Part shown: one piece after another, positions 53,662 through 64,000 of the stretch | How the letters are laid out: the number at the start of each line of letters is the position of its first letter | Position numbering within the stretch: the first letter of the stretch is position 1 | DNA from: Vigna angularis | Lineage: Eukaryota; Streptophyta; Magnoliopsida; Fabales; Fabaceae | Assembly: GCF_016808095.1 (NCBI RefSeq) | Contig: NC_068976.1 | Location: forward strand, 31,490,371-31,554,370 | DNA length: 64,000 nt | Direction: 5' to 3' | Made by a program: the position numbers and the translations under genes | Notes under the pieces: generated by a model | Database searches by the model: none | What the model was told of the DNA's origin: nothing | What the model saw: only the letters and a program-made list of their open reading frames with translations

Positions 53662-55797
53662 AGCACCATTATTTTTCTCTTTTTTTTATAAGTTAATTTG
53701 TTTTTAAAATAGCTTAATCTTTGTAAAATTGGCTGACTAAATTATGTCTTGCGGTCAATCAATTAACAAACTTTAGTTTGACTTTATTTTCAAGTTACAA
53801 TAAAGACCTAATTTGGAAACATAAACATCAGCCCTTATAAGCTTAATTATTTTCTTTCAAGGTTCTAACCCTAAAGATCCTCAATTATCCATTTCGTAAA
53901 TGTGGTTCACACAATTTATGCAGAGAAATTTTGAAATTTAGTAAAAACAATGGGGAATATCTTGAGCTACAAAACTCCGATTGAGGTGTTTTCATAACAG
54001 TGTGAAAGATCACGTTCTAAACTACAAATTAGGCTCAAGAAATACTGAATTTGGATGTGTAGAACACAAGTTATGACCATGAGATAAACTGGACAGAAAT
54101 TGAGATTCTATAAATCGAGAAGGAGAAAGAACAACGAAGAAAAAAGATAAACAGAAGGAAAAAATCACTCTTCCACCAGAGGCAACACACAAAGGATAGA
54201 AAGTCTTTTGATACAACCAAGGATTTTTGAATCACTCAAAAACTTAGGAGAATCAATTTCACTAAGATAGAAAGGATAAAATCCTAATTTATCTGCATAA
54301 AACCCTGACTTCTTCTCATTTGATGAAAATAGTTAATGTTGATAGAGGGAGCTTAACCTCTTTATATCTTAATTTTTGATGATGAACAATTAAATGATTA
54401 TTAATGGTTTCTTGCCCAACAAATGATATAACAATGTTTTATCTTTATCATGATTGTGTTACATATGTGAATCCATTAATTTTGAATGAATCAAACTTAA
54501 AACAGATTGATAATCTCATTTCTGGCATAAATAATAAATTAAACCAATTATATAATCTATTAGATTTAGCCAAATCACTTAGAAAGCTAACAGGAGCAAA
54601 TTGCTATGTTATAATCGATTATAAAGGGTACATAACTGATTAAAATAGAGAGAAAGCCATAATCTATTATATAAGTGAGATAATCTGTTAAGGATGAAAA
54701 ATGGATGACTAATATGGCTAAGTGTGGAAATCATCGATTGCATAAGTTTGATAATCGATTAAAACAGAGAACATTGTCTAATTCATTACATAAATAGCTT
54801 AATCTGTTAAGACTATTAAATGAATCAATAATAGGCTTAAATGTTTAAATAATCGATTACACATATTGGATGATCTATTAAAACAAAGGAAAAGCATAAC
54901 TGATTATGCAATTAACATAATCAATTATATTGCGACAGGATTTGAAAATCCTATATATATGTGTCTTGAAACCTGTTTCCATAATGTTAACATTTTCAAA
55001 TACTAACAAATCTTCTGAGTTTATGTACATGTGCTCTCAAAGACACATTCTTGAAGGAATCAAAGCTTTCTTGGTGATCAAACAACAAGGATTCATTAAA
55101 GGCAATTGGACTATATTGATTCTGATTAATTCTACACTTTGAAAAGTTTATTCAAGATCAGGTTCTTCAAACAATTTATATTGTGTACTTGTGCGGGTTA
55201 GCCAGGTTTTAAGAGTTGGGATTACTCTTGGTATTTGTAAGAGATTGAGGGTGTTCATATCTTGTGTTGCTATTTTGATTTTGAGTGGTGATAGGAGTGC
55301 ATTGAGAGGGTTGTCTCTGTATTTTTGTATACTCAATCATTATAGTGGATTCCCTTCAACTAAGGTTGTTGAAGGAGGATTGGATGTAGGCTTGTGATAG
55401 CCAAACTAGTATAGATTGTTTGTGTGCTTAATCTTTCTCTACTCTTTCTTTACTTGTTGATTCATTGCTATTTGTTTATTGATTTCAAGAAACAAAGAAC
55501 TCATAAAGATTTCAAAAAGATTTTCAAAAAGGGTTAATCCAATTCACCCCTCCTCTTTTGGCTTGAGATATAAGACATTTCTTTTCTTACAATTAAGTTT
55601 ATAAGGGTTGATGTCTAAATTTCCAAATTAGGCCTTTATTACAACTTGAAAATAAAGTCAAATTAAAACCCGCTAATTGATTGACCTAAAGACATAATTT
55701 GGTCAGCCAATTTTACAAAGATTGGGATATTTTAAAAACAAACAAACTTATAAAATAAAATAGCAGCAAAATGGTGCTTTAGTTTGAACTTAATGCC
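53655..55797. repeat. Inverted repeat pair of about 190 bp with a nested solo LTR
   Basis: The left arm 53655-53850 (CTAAAGCACCATT ... GGAAACATAAACATC) and right arm about 55603-55797 are inverted copies, both containing TTGACTTTATTTTCAAGTT and TTTTTAAAATA motifs. The 480 bp between the left arm and the solo LTR hold no frame. This is either a long-TIR element or two inverted retroelement fragments. No TSD was identified. Confidence 0.65.
54337..55591 (+). mobile_element. Solo LTR, diverged member of the Sirevirus-like family
   Basis: It starts TGTTGATAGAGGGAGC and ends with TTCACCCCTCCTCTTTTGG followed by TTTTCTTACA, about 1.26 kb. The flanks GTTAA (54332-54336) and ATTAA (55592-55596) are a TSD with one mismatch. 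It contains at least four AATCGATT-type palindromes (near 54611, 54732, 54752 and 54850). It is more diverged from the solo LTRs at 3812 and 6340 than they are from each other. Confidence 0.8.
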
Positions 55798-56364
55798 TGT
55801 CTTGGGGTACGCCTTAGATCTTGATGCAATTACTGAAAATTCTTAGGGATGAGATTTCAGTAGCGGAACTAACTAAATCAAACCAGATGTGCAAATCACC
55901 AAGGATGGGATTATGTGTTTGAATTCACTATTTTGGAACTTAAGGCATGTCTTATGCACTTCTTACACCAAGGGATTGGGTGAGGATTCATCATACTTAG
56001 ATAGGCACAACCAGATGGATCTGAGTGTTTTAACTTTAGAAAACAGGGAAAGTAGAATTCTTTGTGAATTGTATGTTTGTTTTGTTTGTGTTTCTTTTAT
56101 GTAGTTTGCTTATCGATGTTTATACTTTCCACTAGTTTAGTTTGTGCTTCATGCTTGTTTCAGGATACACCTTAGAGCATGATCTAGTTGTTGGAAGGTC
56201 CTAGGGATGGGATTTCAGCAGCCGAACTACCTATATCAACCCAGAAATTGCAAGTCATCAAGGATGAGATTGTATTCAAGCTTATATAAGCGTTACAAGA
56301 GGGATCTGAGTGTTTTTACCTTAAAGAACATGGAAAGTAGTATTCATGACCTTGTGAGAGTACT
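55797..56364 (+). repeat. Tandem duplication of about 280 bp
   Basis: Bases about 55797-56075 and 56130-56364 share the order GCCTTAGATCTTGATG/ACCTTAGAGCATGATC, then CTTAGGGATGAGATTTCAG/CCTAGGGATGGGATTTCAG, then ATCTGAGTGTTTT and GGAAAGTAG. The copies are considerably diverged. Composition suggests degraded retroelement or gene sequence; no frame is kept. Confidence 0.65.
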
Positions 56365-56368
56365 AAGT

Positions 56369-57039
56369 TTTTAAAACTAAAGAACTTTGTTTTTCATCAC
56401 CAAGAGGGGGGATGAATTGGTGTTTTATAAAAAAAAAAATAACACTTTTCAAATCTTTTTCAGAAATTGTATGGTTCTTGAAACCTTTCTTGTGTCGTAA
56501 GCAATTGTGTGCTATGAAAACAGTATGCGTGTAAAACAATTACAGAATGTATGCGCAAATGTAAAGAGATAGGGAGAAGAAAATCAAATTCAATTTTTAT
56601 ACTGGTTCAACCTCAATGCCTACATCCAGTCACCCTCCCAATCAACCTTAGATTGGAGAGTAATTCACTATAATGATCAGAGTATTACAGCCAAGGCTTT
56701 ACAGAGCAACTCTCAAATGTAAACACCTCACAAACTCTCAATCAAAATGTAATCGATTAAGTCATTCAGATTTGCTTTTGTGCATGTGATTTTTTATATC
56801 ACCAAAACATATATTGTGCATACACAAATATGATCATTTCACAAACACAATAGTATGCAACAATCAACACAATATGTCAACAAATATGACAAACACAATA
56901 TGTGTATATTTCACAGTAAGCATTAACACATACAACACATTAACACAGTACATGTGTTTTTATTATCAATGTGTTATCATCATCAAAATCCAACATCACA
57001 GGGATTGAGTTTAGCTAACACTGTGCTCCCCTATCAACA
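56369..57039 (-). mobile_element. 3' LTR of the copia-like element (internally deleted)
   Basis: On the minus strand it starts TGTTGATAGGGGAGCAC right after a GGGGAGAT tract. It matches the 5' LTR but lacks about 290 bp found there between CTCTCAATCAAA and TGTAATCGATTAAG. This makes it 671 bp against 964 bp. Confidence 0.85.
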
Positions 57040-57340
57040 ATCTCCCCATTTTTTTATGATGCACAACCATGATTAATAAAATCATGTTGTACAGTAACTA
57101 GTTTCAAATATCTCAATCAATGTTCAATTATTTCATCCCCTTTGGGCATTAGCAAAAAATGATATATAGCAACATGTAATTGAAACATTGATATTAAATC
57201 GTATAGAGATGCATCAAACAAATTATCAAAAATATAATGCTCCCCCTGCTAGTAGTAATCACATGAATTTTACATTTTCTCCCCTTTTTAACCTGTGAAC
57301 CAGCCTATAACAACATACAATACTCCCCCTATCATTATGC
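57040..57340 (-). other. Multiple polypurine tracts upstream of the 3' LTR
   Basis: The plus strand shows CTCCCC-type tracts next to the LTR (about 57040), at about 57240, about 57279 and about 57323. On the minus (sense) strand these read AGGGGGAGCAT or AGGGGGAGTAT. Repeated polypurine-tract-like motifs before the 3' LTR are a known trait of Sireviruses. Confidence 0.65.
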
Positions 57341-58028
57341 ATATCACATTTCAGTATCAAAGATGCATAACAGAGATATGACAAATTATGTATTATCCAA
57401 AAATGTTCAAGCAATGTACTAGAAGATTTTACAAATATGATATCAGAGCAAATATGATACATCTTGAAACAGACAATTCAGTTTAATCATTCATAAACTC
57501 ATCAGATTCACAGCGTATTAAACACAATGAGACATATGATGAATAAACACGTAACAAATCACAAGTCAAGGTTTAAAGTATAAGAATCAGAAATTTAGAA
57601 ACTTCAAACTAGTTGAGGAATCACAATCGATTTTAGCTTTCCCTTAATCGATTTCATTATGCAGTGTAATGTGAAATACTTATTTCAACTTAGCTAGCAA
57701 TCAACATTCCTACACATCCTTTCAATCTCATATAGATAAAGCATTTTAGTCTTTATGCAGTAGAATCACAATTTAAGTACGATTATTCAATGACATGATG
57801 TAACAATGAAATGTTCAATTTGCAATCATATAAGTGATTGAAACATTTATTAGATCAGCTTAAGCAGTCAATCACAATTCACCATTCACAAAGATTGATT
57901 AAATCAAAAGCTAAATTTCATTCCTATTTCAAAAGGTGACAACAATCAACCAAAGCAAAAGATGGCTTAAGAAAGCCACTGATTACAAATTCATAAACAT
58001 AAACAAATTCTACACACAATGAAAAAAC

Positions 58029-59101
58029 CTATTTTGATTCAGATTCAGCCATGTAATCCTCCTCACTGTCCACATAATTCTTGATAAGCTCATCTGTTTT
58101 CTTTCCGATTCGGAATACAAACTTCTTCAACTTTTTAGTCTTTTCAGAAGTTCTTTTGAATCTATTCATAACAAATCTTTCAAATTCAGATTTGGGAGTA
58201 AATGAAATAGAGGTATCATCAAAGTCAGACAATTCATTTTTAGGTTGAGTCTGAACATCCCTAAACACCTAGCCATCAACAGTTTTCTTCATACCAACAC
58301 ATGTTAGTAATGCTTTTCCAATCTCATTGGTTTTGTTGCAGATGACTTTGGTTTCCCCAGTAAGAACAACTTGATGAAGCGTTAGTATTTTGCTGATGAA
58401 CACACCATATGGTAAATTATGCTCATTATTGATTCCAGTATCAATCATATGTTTCTTGAAAACAACAACCCAGTTAGTTGGTATTTTTTATTGTATTGCA
58501 TTCAGTAAGAATAAATCTTCCGATGTTAACCTATCATGCAAATATCTCCCAGGTAGCAGTAACCATGCAAGAACATATGCACACATATTTTCTTCCTTAT
58601 CCAATCCTTTGTGCAGATATACCTTTCCTCTCTTGTACCTACCTGGATACCTAAGGCAATCTTTATATATCTGCTTCTTTGTAGTCCATTTGTAAGCAGT
58701 GAATCTTCCATGTGAGACATACAACCTTCATCTTTAAGTCCAACAACAAGTAGCCAGACATCATTATTGACGATGATGTCTACACCTTTTACCCGTGAAT
58801 GAATATTGCCATTGACGACCTGAAGATTATTGTAGAACACTTCAACTAACTCAGGATAACAGTCTCCTTTCCTCTGAATAAATTTCGCAAGTGCCTGATA
58901 TGTAAGCCATCCAGGAAATAAGAACCCTTCTCCATTGAACAGGGACAAATCAAGTGACTTATGCAAAACAACTTCTTTGATTTTTCTCCAGCACATAAAC
59001 CTATTTCGAGCAACATCATCGCTTATCCATCCTGTTGGACTTGCGTTTCTCTTAGTTTCGACAACTCTCTTGCAACGTTTGGATGATGAGGATGAAGACA
59101 T
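58029..59101 (-). pseudogene. Extra ORF: plant 'putative transposon protein' family, broken
   Basis: On the minus strand from ATG 59101: a Ser/Lys/Arg-rich start (SSSSSSKRCKR), then NRFMCWRKIKEVVLH, YPELVEVFYNNLQVVNG, VKGVDI, and after a frameshift near 58560 TSEDLFLLNAIQ, NLPYGVFISKIL and a Lys/Glu-rich tail to 58029. Stops lie at 58488-58490 and about 58266. Total span is about 357 codons. Order and motifs parallel the extra ORF of the PIF/Harbinger element (25923-27074): YYSDLIKVFYSNLKI and PLPYGVLITQIM there. It sits where integrase and reverse transcriptase, or an env-like ORF, would be expected. Function unknown. Confidence 0.65.
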
Positions 59102-59589
59102 TTTTGTGAAGAGTTCAATAGAGAATCTTACTCAATCTAGGTTTTAACTTTTTGTTACAAAATAATCAGTGCATCATAGATCTCCAAATCTAGTATTTAT
59201 AATGTCGTATGACAAATCAATTTAGCATCAGGCCCAATTAAAATTTTCAAACTATAGAAAGCCCAGATAAAAAATTTCAATCGATTTTATTACTCTTGAA
59301 ATCGATTCCACTTAACACAGTTTCATCAAAACAGAGAAATACATAGAAAAAGATAATAGACTTCATTTATAGTCTAATAGATTAATAATCGTGAAAATAG
59401 TTTTTCAAACACAGACAAGCAACATACAATCGTACATACAACATCCATTCACATACAAAAAACTAATGATGCATGGATGCATGATTTTGACAACAGATGT
59501 TACCCCATTGAGTTACTCAAGAATTTTGATGTATTCCACTGAACCTCATCCTTGAGCACTTCTCTGCTTCTGTGGCAGCTCACTTCTTT

Positions 59590-61313
59590 GTAAAACATTC
59601 AAATGGTTTTGTTGTAGGTACCCAAATAAACTTGGGGCCTCTTTTGTTAGTCACAGGAGGTTGTTCTTTAGGAATCCATTTATACTTTCCTTTTGGAACA
59701 CCAACCTTCCTATAATAACAGTTTCTAACAGTATGACCAATTGAATTGCAATAAAAACAAGCATTAGTAACATGTTTGCTTAGATCAATAAATTTCTTAG
59801 AATTTATTTTATTACTCTTAGCCTTGTAACCTATCCCTTAGCTATTAATAGCTCTACCTTGTGACCTTAAAACAACTTCTAAATTATCTCTACCAAGAGC
59901 AAAGTGTGTTAGTCAAGTATTCTATTTTTTCTATATGAGCATTGCAGTTTTCACATTCTTTCTCTACAATGTGAATTTCAGTTTTAGCATTGTTAACATA
60001 TTGCAAAGCAGTTTCAAGTTCATTTTTTAGCTTCTCATTTTCATCTACAAGGTTTTTAATTCGATATTCAAAGTCTCTTCTTTTAGAGTTTAATCGATTT
60101 ACCTTGTAATGTAGTTTCATAATGCAGTTCTTGATATGTGTCCAGCAACATGTAATACTTCACTTCAATTGGCTCATTCTCGAAGTCAGTATCACTGTCT
60201 TTAGAACACACAAAAACCGCCATGAAACACAAGTTTGACTCCTCCTCTACACTTTGATCATCATCACTTGATGTGTCACCATCACTGTTTTCCCAAGCAA
60301 TGTAAGCTTTTCTTTGCTTACTTCTTCTCTTGTCTTGAGGATACTTTGCATCAGCCTTTTGTTTGTTCTTCAATTTTGGACACTCTGGCTTGATATGACC
60401 ATCTCTTCCATACTCATAACACGTAACAATGTTGGTCTTGAAGTTCTTTCTTCCTCCTTTAGAGTTACCTGCAAAGTCAGTTGCAGCATTTCTATTTTTC
60501 ATAAATTTTGTAAACTTTTTAACTAATCATATTCATGACTTCTTTTTATGAAATATCTGCATCTGAGTCTGCATCAAATTCATCCTTTCTGGAGGTCCTT
60601 TTGCTATTAGCCTTGAGTGCAATCAATTGCTTCTGTTCAATCTTCTCTTCCTCTTTCAATCTACCAAGCTCCAACTCGCGTTCCCTGAGCTTGCCAAATA
60701 AAGTAGCAATATTCATGTTAGTTAAATTTTTTGATTCGGATATGGTTGTTACCTCTAGTTGCCAACTTTTGTTTAGGCTTTTCAGAATTTTGATGTTAAT
60801 TTCCTCCTTCTCAAACGCTTTGCCGAGAGTCATCAAGTGGTTGACAATATGAGTGAACCTTTTCTATACATCATATATGGTCTCTTCAGCTTTGATTCTA
60901 AACATCTCATATTCCTGTACCAGGGAATTCTTTCTAGCCCTCTTGACTTCATCTGTGCCTTGGTGAGTAACCTCAAGAACTTCCCACATTTCTTTGGCAG
61001 TCTTGCATTGGAAAACCCTGAAAAACTCATCCATAGTAAGAGCAGAGGCAATAACATTTCTTGCTTTAACATTGTATTGTGCACTCCTATTTTCCTCTTG
61101 AGTCCACTTAGAAATTTTTTTCAAAACAGTTTTTCCATTAATCACATGAGTGGGTTCAAAAGGTTCATTAAGAGTGGCATCCCACACACCCTTGTATACT
61201 AACTTAAGAAAGATTTGCATCCTGATTTTCTAAAAAACATAATTTTTGCCAGCAAATAGAGGTGGTCTATTTGTGGATGCACCCTCATCGAAGGTTTGAG
61301 AAACAAAAGCCAT
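59590..61313 (-). pseudogene. Copia-type gag (UBN2-like) with zinc knuckles, broken
   Basis: On the minus strand from ATG 61313: NRPPLFAGKNY, a stop where Trp is usual, then the UBN2 core (ARNVIASALTMDEFFRVFQC and TAKEMWEVLEVTHQGTDEVK), then LMTLGKAFEKEE, KSWQ and a charged coiled coil. The first CCHC-like region reads CYEYGRDGHIKPEC, with Tyr in place of the second Cys. A second, ACFYCNSIGHTVRNC near 59760, is intact and is followed by PKGKYKWIPK and GPKFIWVP, a style I associate with SIRE-type gag. At least three frame changes and several stops are present. Confidence 0.85.
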
Positions 61314-61380
61314 TTCAGGATCGAACAATCGATTATACAAAAAGGTTAATCAATTTGTTTTTCAAATAATTTTTGAAAAC

Positions 61381-61394
61381 TAGCTCTGGTGCCA
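61381..61394 (-). other. Primer-binding site (initiator tRNA-Met type)
   Basis: The minus strand reads TGGCACCAGAGCTA two bases after the LTR end. It is close to the canonical TGGTATCAGAGC of copia elements and fixes both element orientation and LTR boundary. Confidence 0.75.
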
Positions 61395-61396
61395 AT

Positions 61397-62360
61397 TGTT
61401 AGAATTGATGAACTTTGTTTCTCAACACCAAGAAGGGGGTGAATTGGTGTTTTATAAAAAAATAGCACTTTTCAAATCTTTTTCGCAAATGGTATGGTTC
61501 TTGAAACCTTTCTTGTGTCGTAAGCAATGGTGTGCTATGAAAACAGTATGCGTGTAAAACAATTACAGAATGTATTCACAAATGTAAAAAGATAGGGAGA
61601 AGAAAATCAAACTCAATTTATATAATGGTTCGGCCTCAATGCCTACATCCAGTCACCCTTCCAATCAACCTTAGATCGGAGAGTAATTCATTATAATGAT
61701 CAAAGTATTACAGCCAAGGCTTTATAGAGCAACTCTCAAATGTAAACACCTCACAAACTCTCAATCAAATATAGAACAACAAAACCTGCCAACACAAAAC
61801 TACCCCGTTCTTGTCGCAACAACCCCTTTGACATATCCCCTCTCAAAGTCAAGAGTACACAATTCTTTTTCTTGACGCCGCACTACAAGGAACAAAAAAT
61901 CAAAGATTGTAAGTCTTCTTCTCCTGATCAAACAGAATGTACCTTTAGTTGTGCAGACACACACGTTTTAATTGATTCACCAACTAATGTAATCAATTCA
62001 AAACTAGTTGTTTTGCCACAGTTTAAAACTCAAGCTGTCTGATGACCTTAATTGATTATCACACTACTGTAATCGATTAAGTCATTCAGATATGCTTTTG
62101 TGCATGTGATTTTGTATATCACCAAAACATATATTGTGCATACACATATATGATCATTTCACAAACACAATAATATGCAACAATCAACAGAATATGTCAA
62201 AAAATATGACAAACATAATATGTGCATATTTCACAGCAAGAATTAACACATACAACACATTAACATATTACATGTGTTTTTATTACCAATGTGTTGTCAT
62301 CATCAAAAACAAACATCACAGGGATTAGGTTTAGCTAACATTGTGTTGCCCCTTTGAACA
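61397..62360 (-). mobile_element. 5' LTR of the copia-like element
   Basis: 964 bp, ending on the minus strand with ..CATCAATTCTAACA. Apart from a block of about 290 bp present only here, it is very similar to the LTR at 56369-57039. Its U3 start is degraded (TGTTCAAAGGGGCAACAC) relative to the partner. Confidence 0.88.
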
Positions 62361-62365
62361 TAAGT

Positions 62366-62969
62366 GATCTTGCAATAAGAGGAATTTGACTGAGGTTATT
62401 TGGGAAATACATTTTAATCATTCTACATATTGGAATTGTTGTTTGGTTGGTGTGCTCATGTTCTGTAATTTTATTTTTTTCTTCTTTTCCTTATTTCTTT
62501 GTTTGTGTTTTTCATTTTTCTATTTTACTTTTTTATTTATTATTTATTATTTTTATCTTTATGTTTTTCAGTTTTAATTTTCAAATATTTGTTTCAATAA
62601 AAATTGGGCTAACGAGTTTGTTCGAGTTTCCTAGTGTTCTTGTGAGTGATATGTATGAGTGTTGATGATGAAGAATACACGAGGAGCTGAGGAATTTAAG
62701 CAGCAAGCTGGTCCACCCAAAAAGAGTTTGCTTTTTATTTCCCTTTCTATTTACTTTTCTTGTTTCACTGATAATAAGTGTGACTTGGCTGGTCTGACAA
62801 ATATAATGCATTTGGTTATATGACTTTGGGGAGAACTATTTTTGTTCGCTCATAAATTCATTTTGTAATAGGTTGAGAATGTGTTGTGATTTAGTGAAAA
62901 CTTATGTTTGTGGTTGTTCAGATATGGGTATATCGAGAATGTTATTGTTTTTACTATGGTTAATGATTG
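62366..62969. other. Short unclassified stretch between retroelements
   Basis: T-rich sequence with no gene. The open frames of 60-76 codons are low-complexity Phe/Tyr-rich or antisense shadows. Confidence 0.5.
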
Positions 62970-63414
62970 TGGTATATCAACTATGTAACAATGTAAATCA
63001 TAGTTTTGACAAACTTTCTCTTTGGAAAATTTCACAGCACACTTTGAAAAAGGTTTGTGCAAAGACACGAGTTTTAATCGACTCACTCCACAATGAAATT
63101 GGCTTAAAACTATTGTTTTGCCACACAATTAAAATTCAACATTAGTGCTTATGGTTTTTCTCATCCAGAAACATGTGTCATGCATTCATGTATAAAATCA
63201 CATATATAACACAGTGAAATGCAGTGAAATGTAATGAACAACACATCAACAACACAATCATGTGATCATATACACATATAACATGCAAGCATAGAACATG
63301 TAACACATAATACACATGTGTTATTAATTATGCGTTGTCATTGTCAAAAACTCAGATATTATTGAGATTGTGGGTTCAGCTAAACCAGTGCTCCCCCTAT
63401 CAACAATCTCAAAA
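62970..63414 (-). mobile_element. Truncated LTR of another Sirevirus-like element
   Basis: Matches the U3 half of the solo LTRs at 3812 and 6340: GTTTGTGCAAAGACACGAGT, then GCTAAACCAGTGCTCCCCCT. On the minus strand it starts at TTGAGATTGTTGATAGGGGG, right after a purine tract. The U5-side half is missing, so the downstream end of the element is deleted. Confidence 0.75.
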
Positions 63415-64000
63415 ATCTCCCCCTTTTTTTATGATGCACAACCATTATTAATAATCAACCATGTTGCACAACTCAATACATATTATCAATCAATTACCAA
63501 TCAACATAATTCTCCCCCTTTGGACATTAGCAAAAAAGGTAAGCACAATGATATTGATATACAGATAATCAAGCATACAAAGATGTATAAGATAATCATA
63601 AAAAAAACTTAATGATGCTCCCTGTGTTAAAGATATTCACATGATATAATATATACTCTCCCCCTTAAATGTAGGCATGTGAAACATCTCAATGTATATG
63701 CAATGCTCCCCCTGTCATTATGCATGTTTTAATCTCAAAACACAGATGCACAATATAGTATTCACATTATATATTCGAGCATATATTAACATATGTCAAA
63801 ATTGTATCAGATCCGAAACAGTACAAAAGCATCAATGCAACAATGATACAATATCATTCATCAAAAGCAATATAATCTCTTAATCATCTCAAGTCAACTA
63901 TAACAAAGAGATATATTGAAAGAAAGCAGTTAATAGGACATATATCAATAGTTAAAGATATCAGATATCCAAATATTGGAATCTTTAACCCCTGTTGATA
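63415..64000 (-). mobile_element. Internal 3' region of the same element, runs off the window
   Basis: Sequence upstream (in element sense) of the truncated LTR. It holds at least four CTCCCCCT-type tracts on the plus strand, at about 63415, 63511, 63659 and 63704, which read as repeated polypurine tracts on the minus strand. It parallels 57040-57340 in layout. No coding frame appears before the window ends. Confidence 0.65.

Larger units (their letters stand above)
56369..62360 (-). mobile_element. Non-autonomous copia/Sirevirus-like retrotransposon with gag and an extra ORF
   Basis: It lies in minus orientation and is flanked by identical TAAGT duplications (56364-56368 and 62361-62365). 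Reading on the minus strand: 5' LTR (62360-61397), tRNA-Met-type primer site, gag with two zinc-knuckle regions (61313-59590), an ORF of a plant transposon protein family (59101-58029), several purine tracts (57340-57040) and 3' LTR (57039-56369). No protease, integrase, reverse transcriptase or RNase H motifs can be read between gag and the extra ORF. Movement would therefore have needed another element's enzymes. Gag and the extra ORF both carry stops and frameshifts. Confidence 0.88.

Noticed and set aside
59511..59600. Residual pol after gag in the copia-like element
   Set aside because: No integrase or reverse-transcriptase motif could be read in any minus frame between 59590 and 59101.

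Overview
The window is AT-rich plant nuclear DNA. It has intron-bearing genes with GT-AG junctions, a plastid FtsH-type protease gene and layer upon layer of plant transposons. The repeat types (a Sirevirus-like LTR family, a Tat-lineage Ty3 element with an antisense gene, MULE and hAT non-autonomous elements, a PIF/Harbinger element) fit a legume, perhaps a Phaseoleae species. That placement is inference from repeat style, not from a database match.

Only three loci look like ordinary host genes. A 13-exon FtsH7/9-type plastid metalloprotease gene lies at 28784-35175 (+). A two-exon Josephin-domain deubiquitinase gene lies at 45854-46549 (+). A single-exon gene for a small Ser/Arg-rich protein of unknown function lies at 49623-49991 (+).

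Layout. 1-3806: decayed LTR-retroelement with a mutated tRNA-Asp primer site. 3812-7758: two solo LTRs of one family in opposite orientation, each with a perfect 5-bp target-site duplication (TSD). 5630-10470 and 12930-17700: two paralogous copies of a long repeat. The second copy holds a hAT-type element, which itself holds a Pack-MULE-like element carrying an AP2/ERF gene fragment. 18520-20395: very AT-rich long inverted-repeat element. 20410-28103: complete-ended PIF/Harbinger element (TAA TSD) with a transposase, a Myb/SANT-type ORF and two further ORFs. 28227-35175: FtsH gene. 37026-45486: a duplicated 235-bp segment flanking a roughly 48-bp tandem array, with a 5'-deleted Tat-type Ty3 element in the second copy. 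45854-49991: two host genes. 51540-56364: copia RNase H relic, a palindromic TRIM-like element, and a solo LTR nested in an inverted repeat. 56369-62360: copia/Sirevirus-like element in minus orientation with TAAGT TSDs, having gag and an extra ORF but no visible integrase or reverse transcriptase. 62970-64000: start of another such element.

The most unusual observation is that the extra ORF of the PIF/Harbinger element (25923-27074) and the extra ORF of the copia-like element (58029-59101, minus) look like members of one protein family. So a DNA transposon and an LTR retrotransposon in the same window carry related cargo. The PIF element also carries a second, separate copy of the C-terminal module of its own Myb/SANT ORF. 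All calls come from reading the sequence; no similarity search was run.
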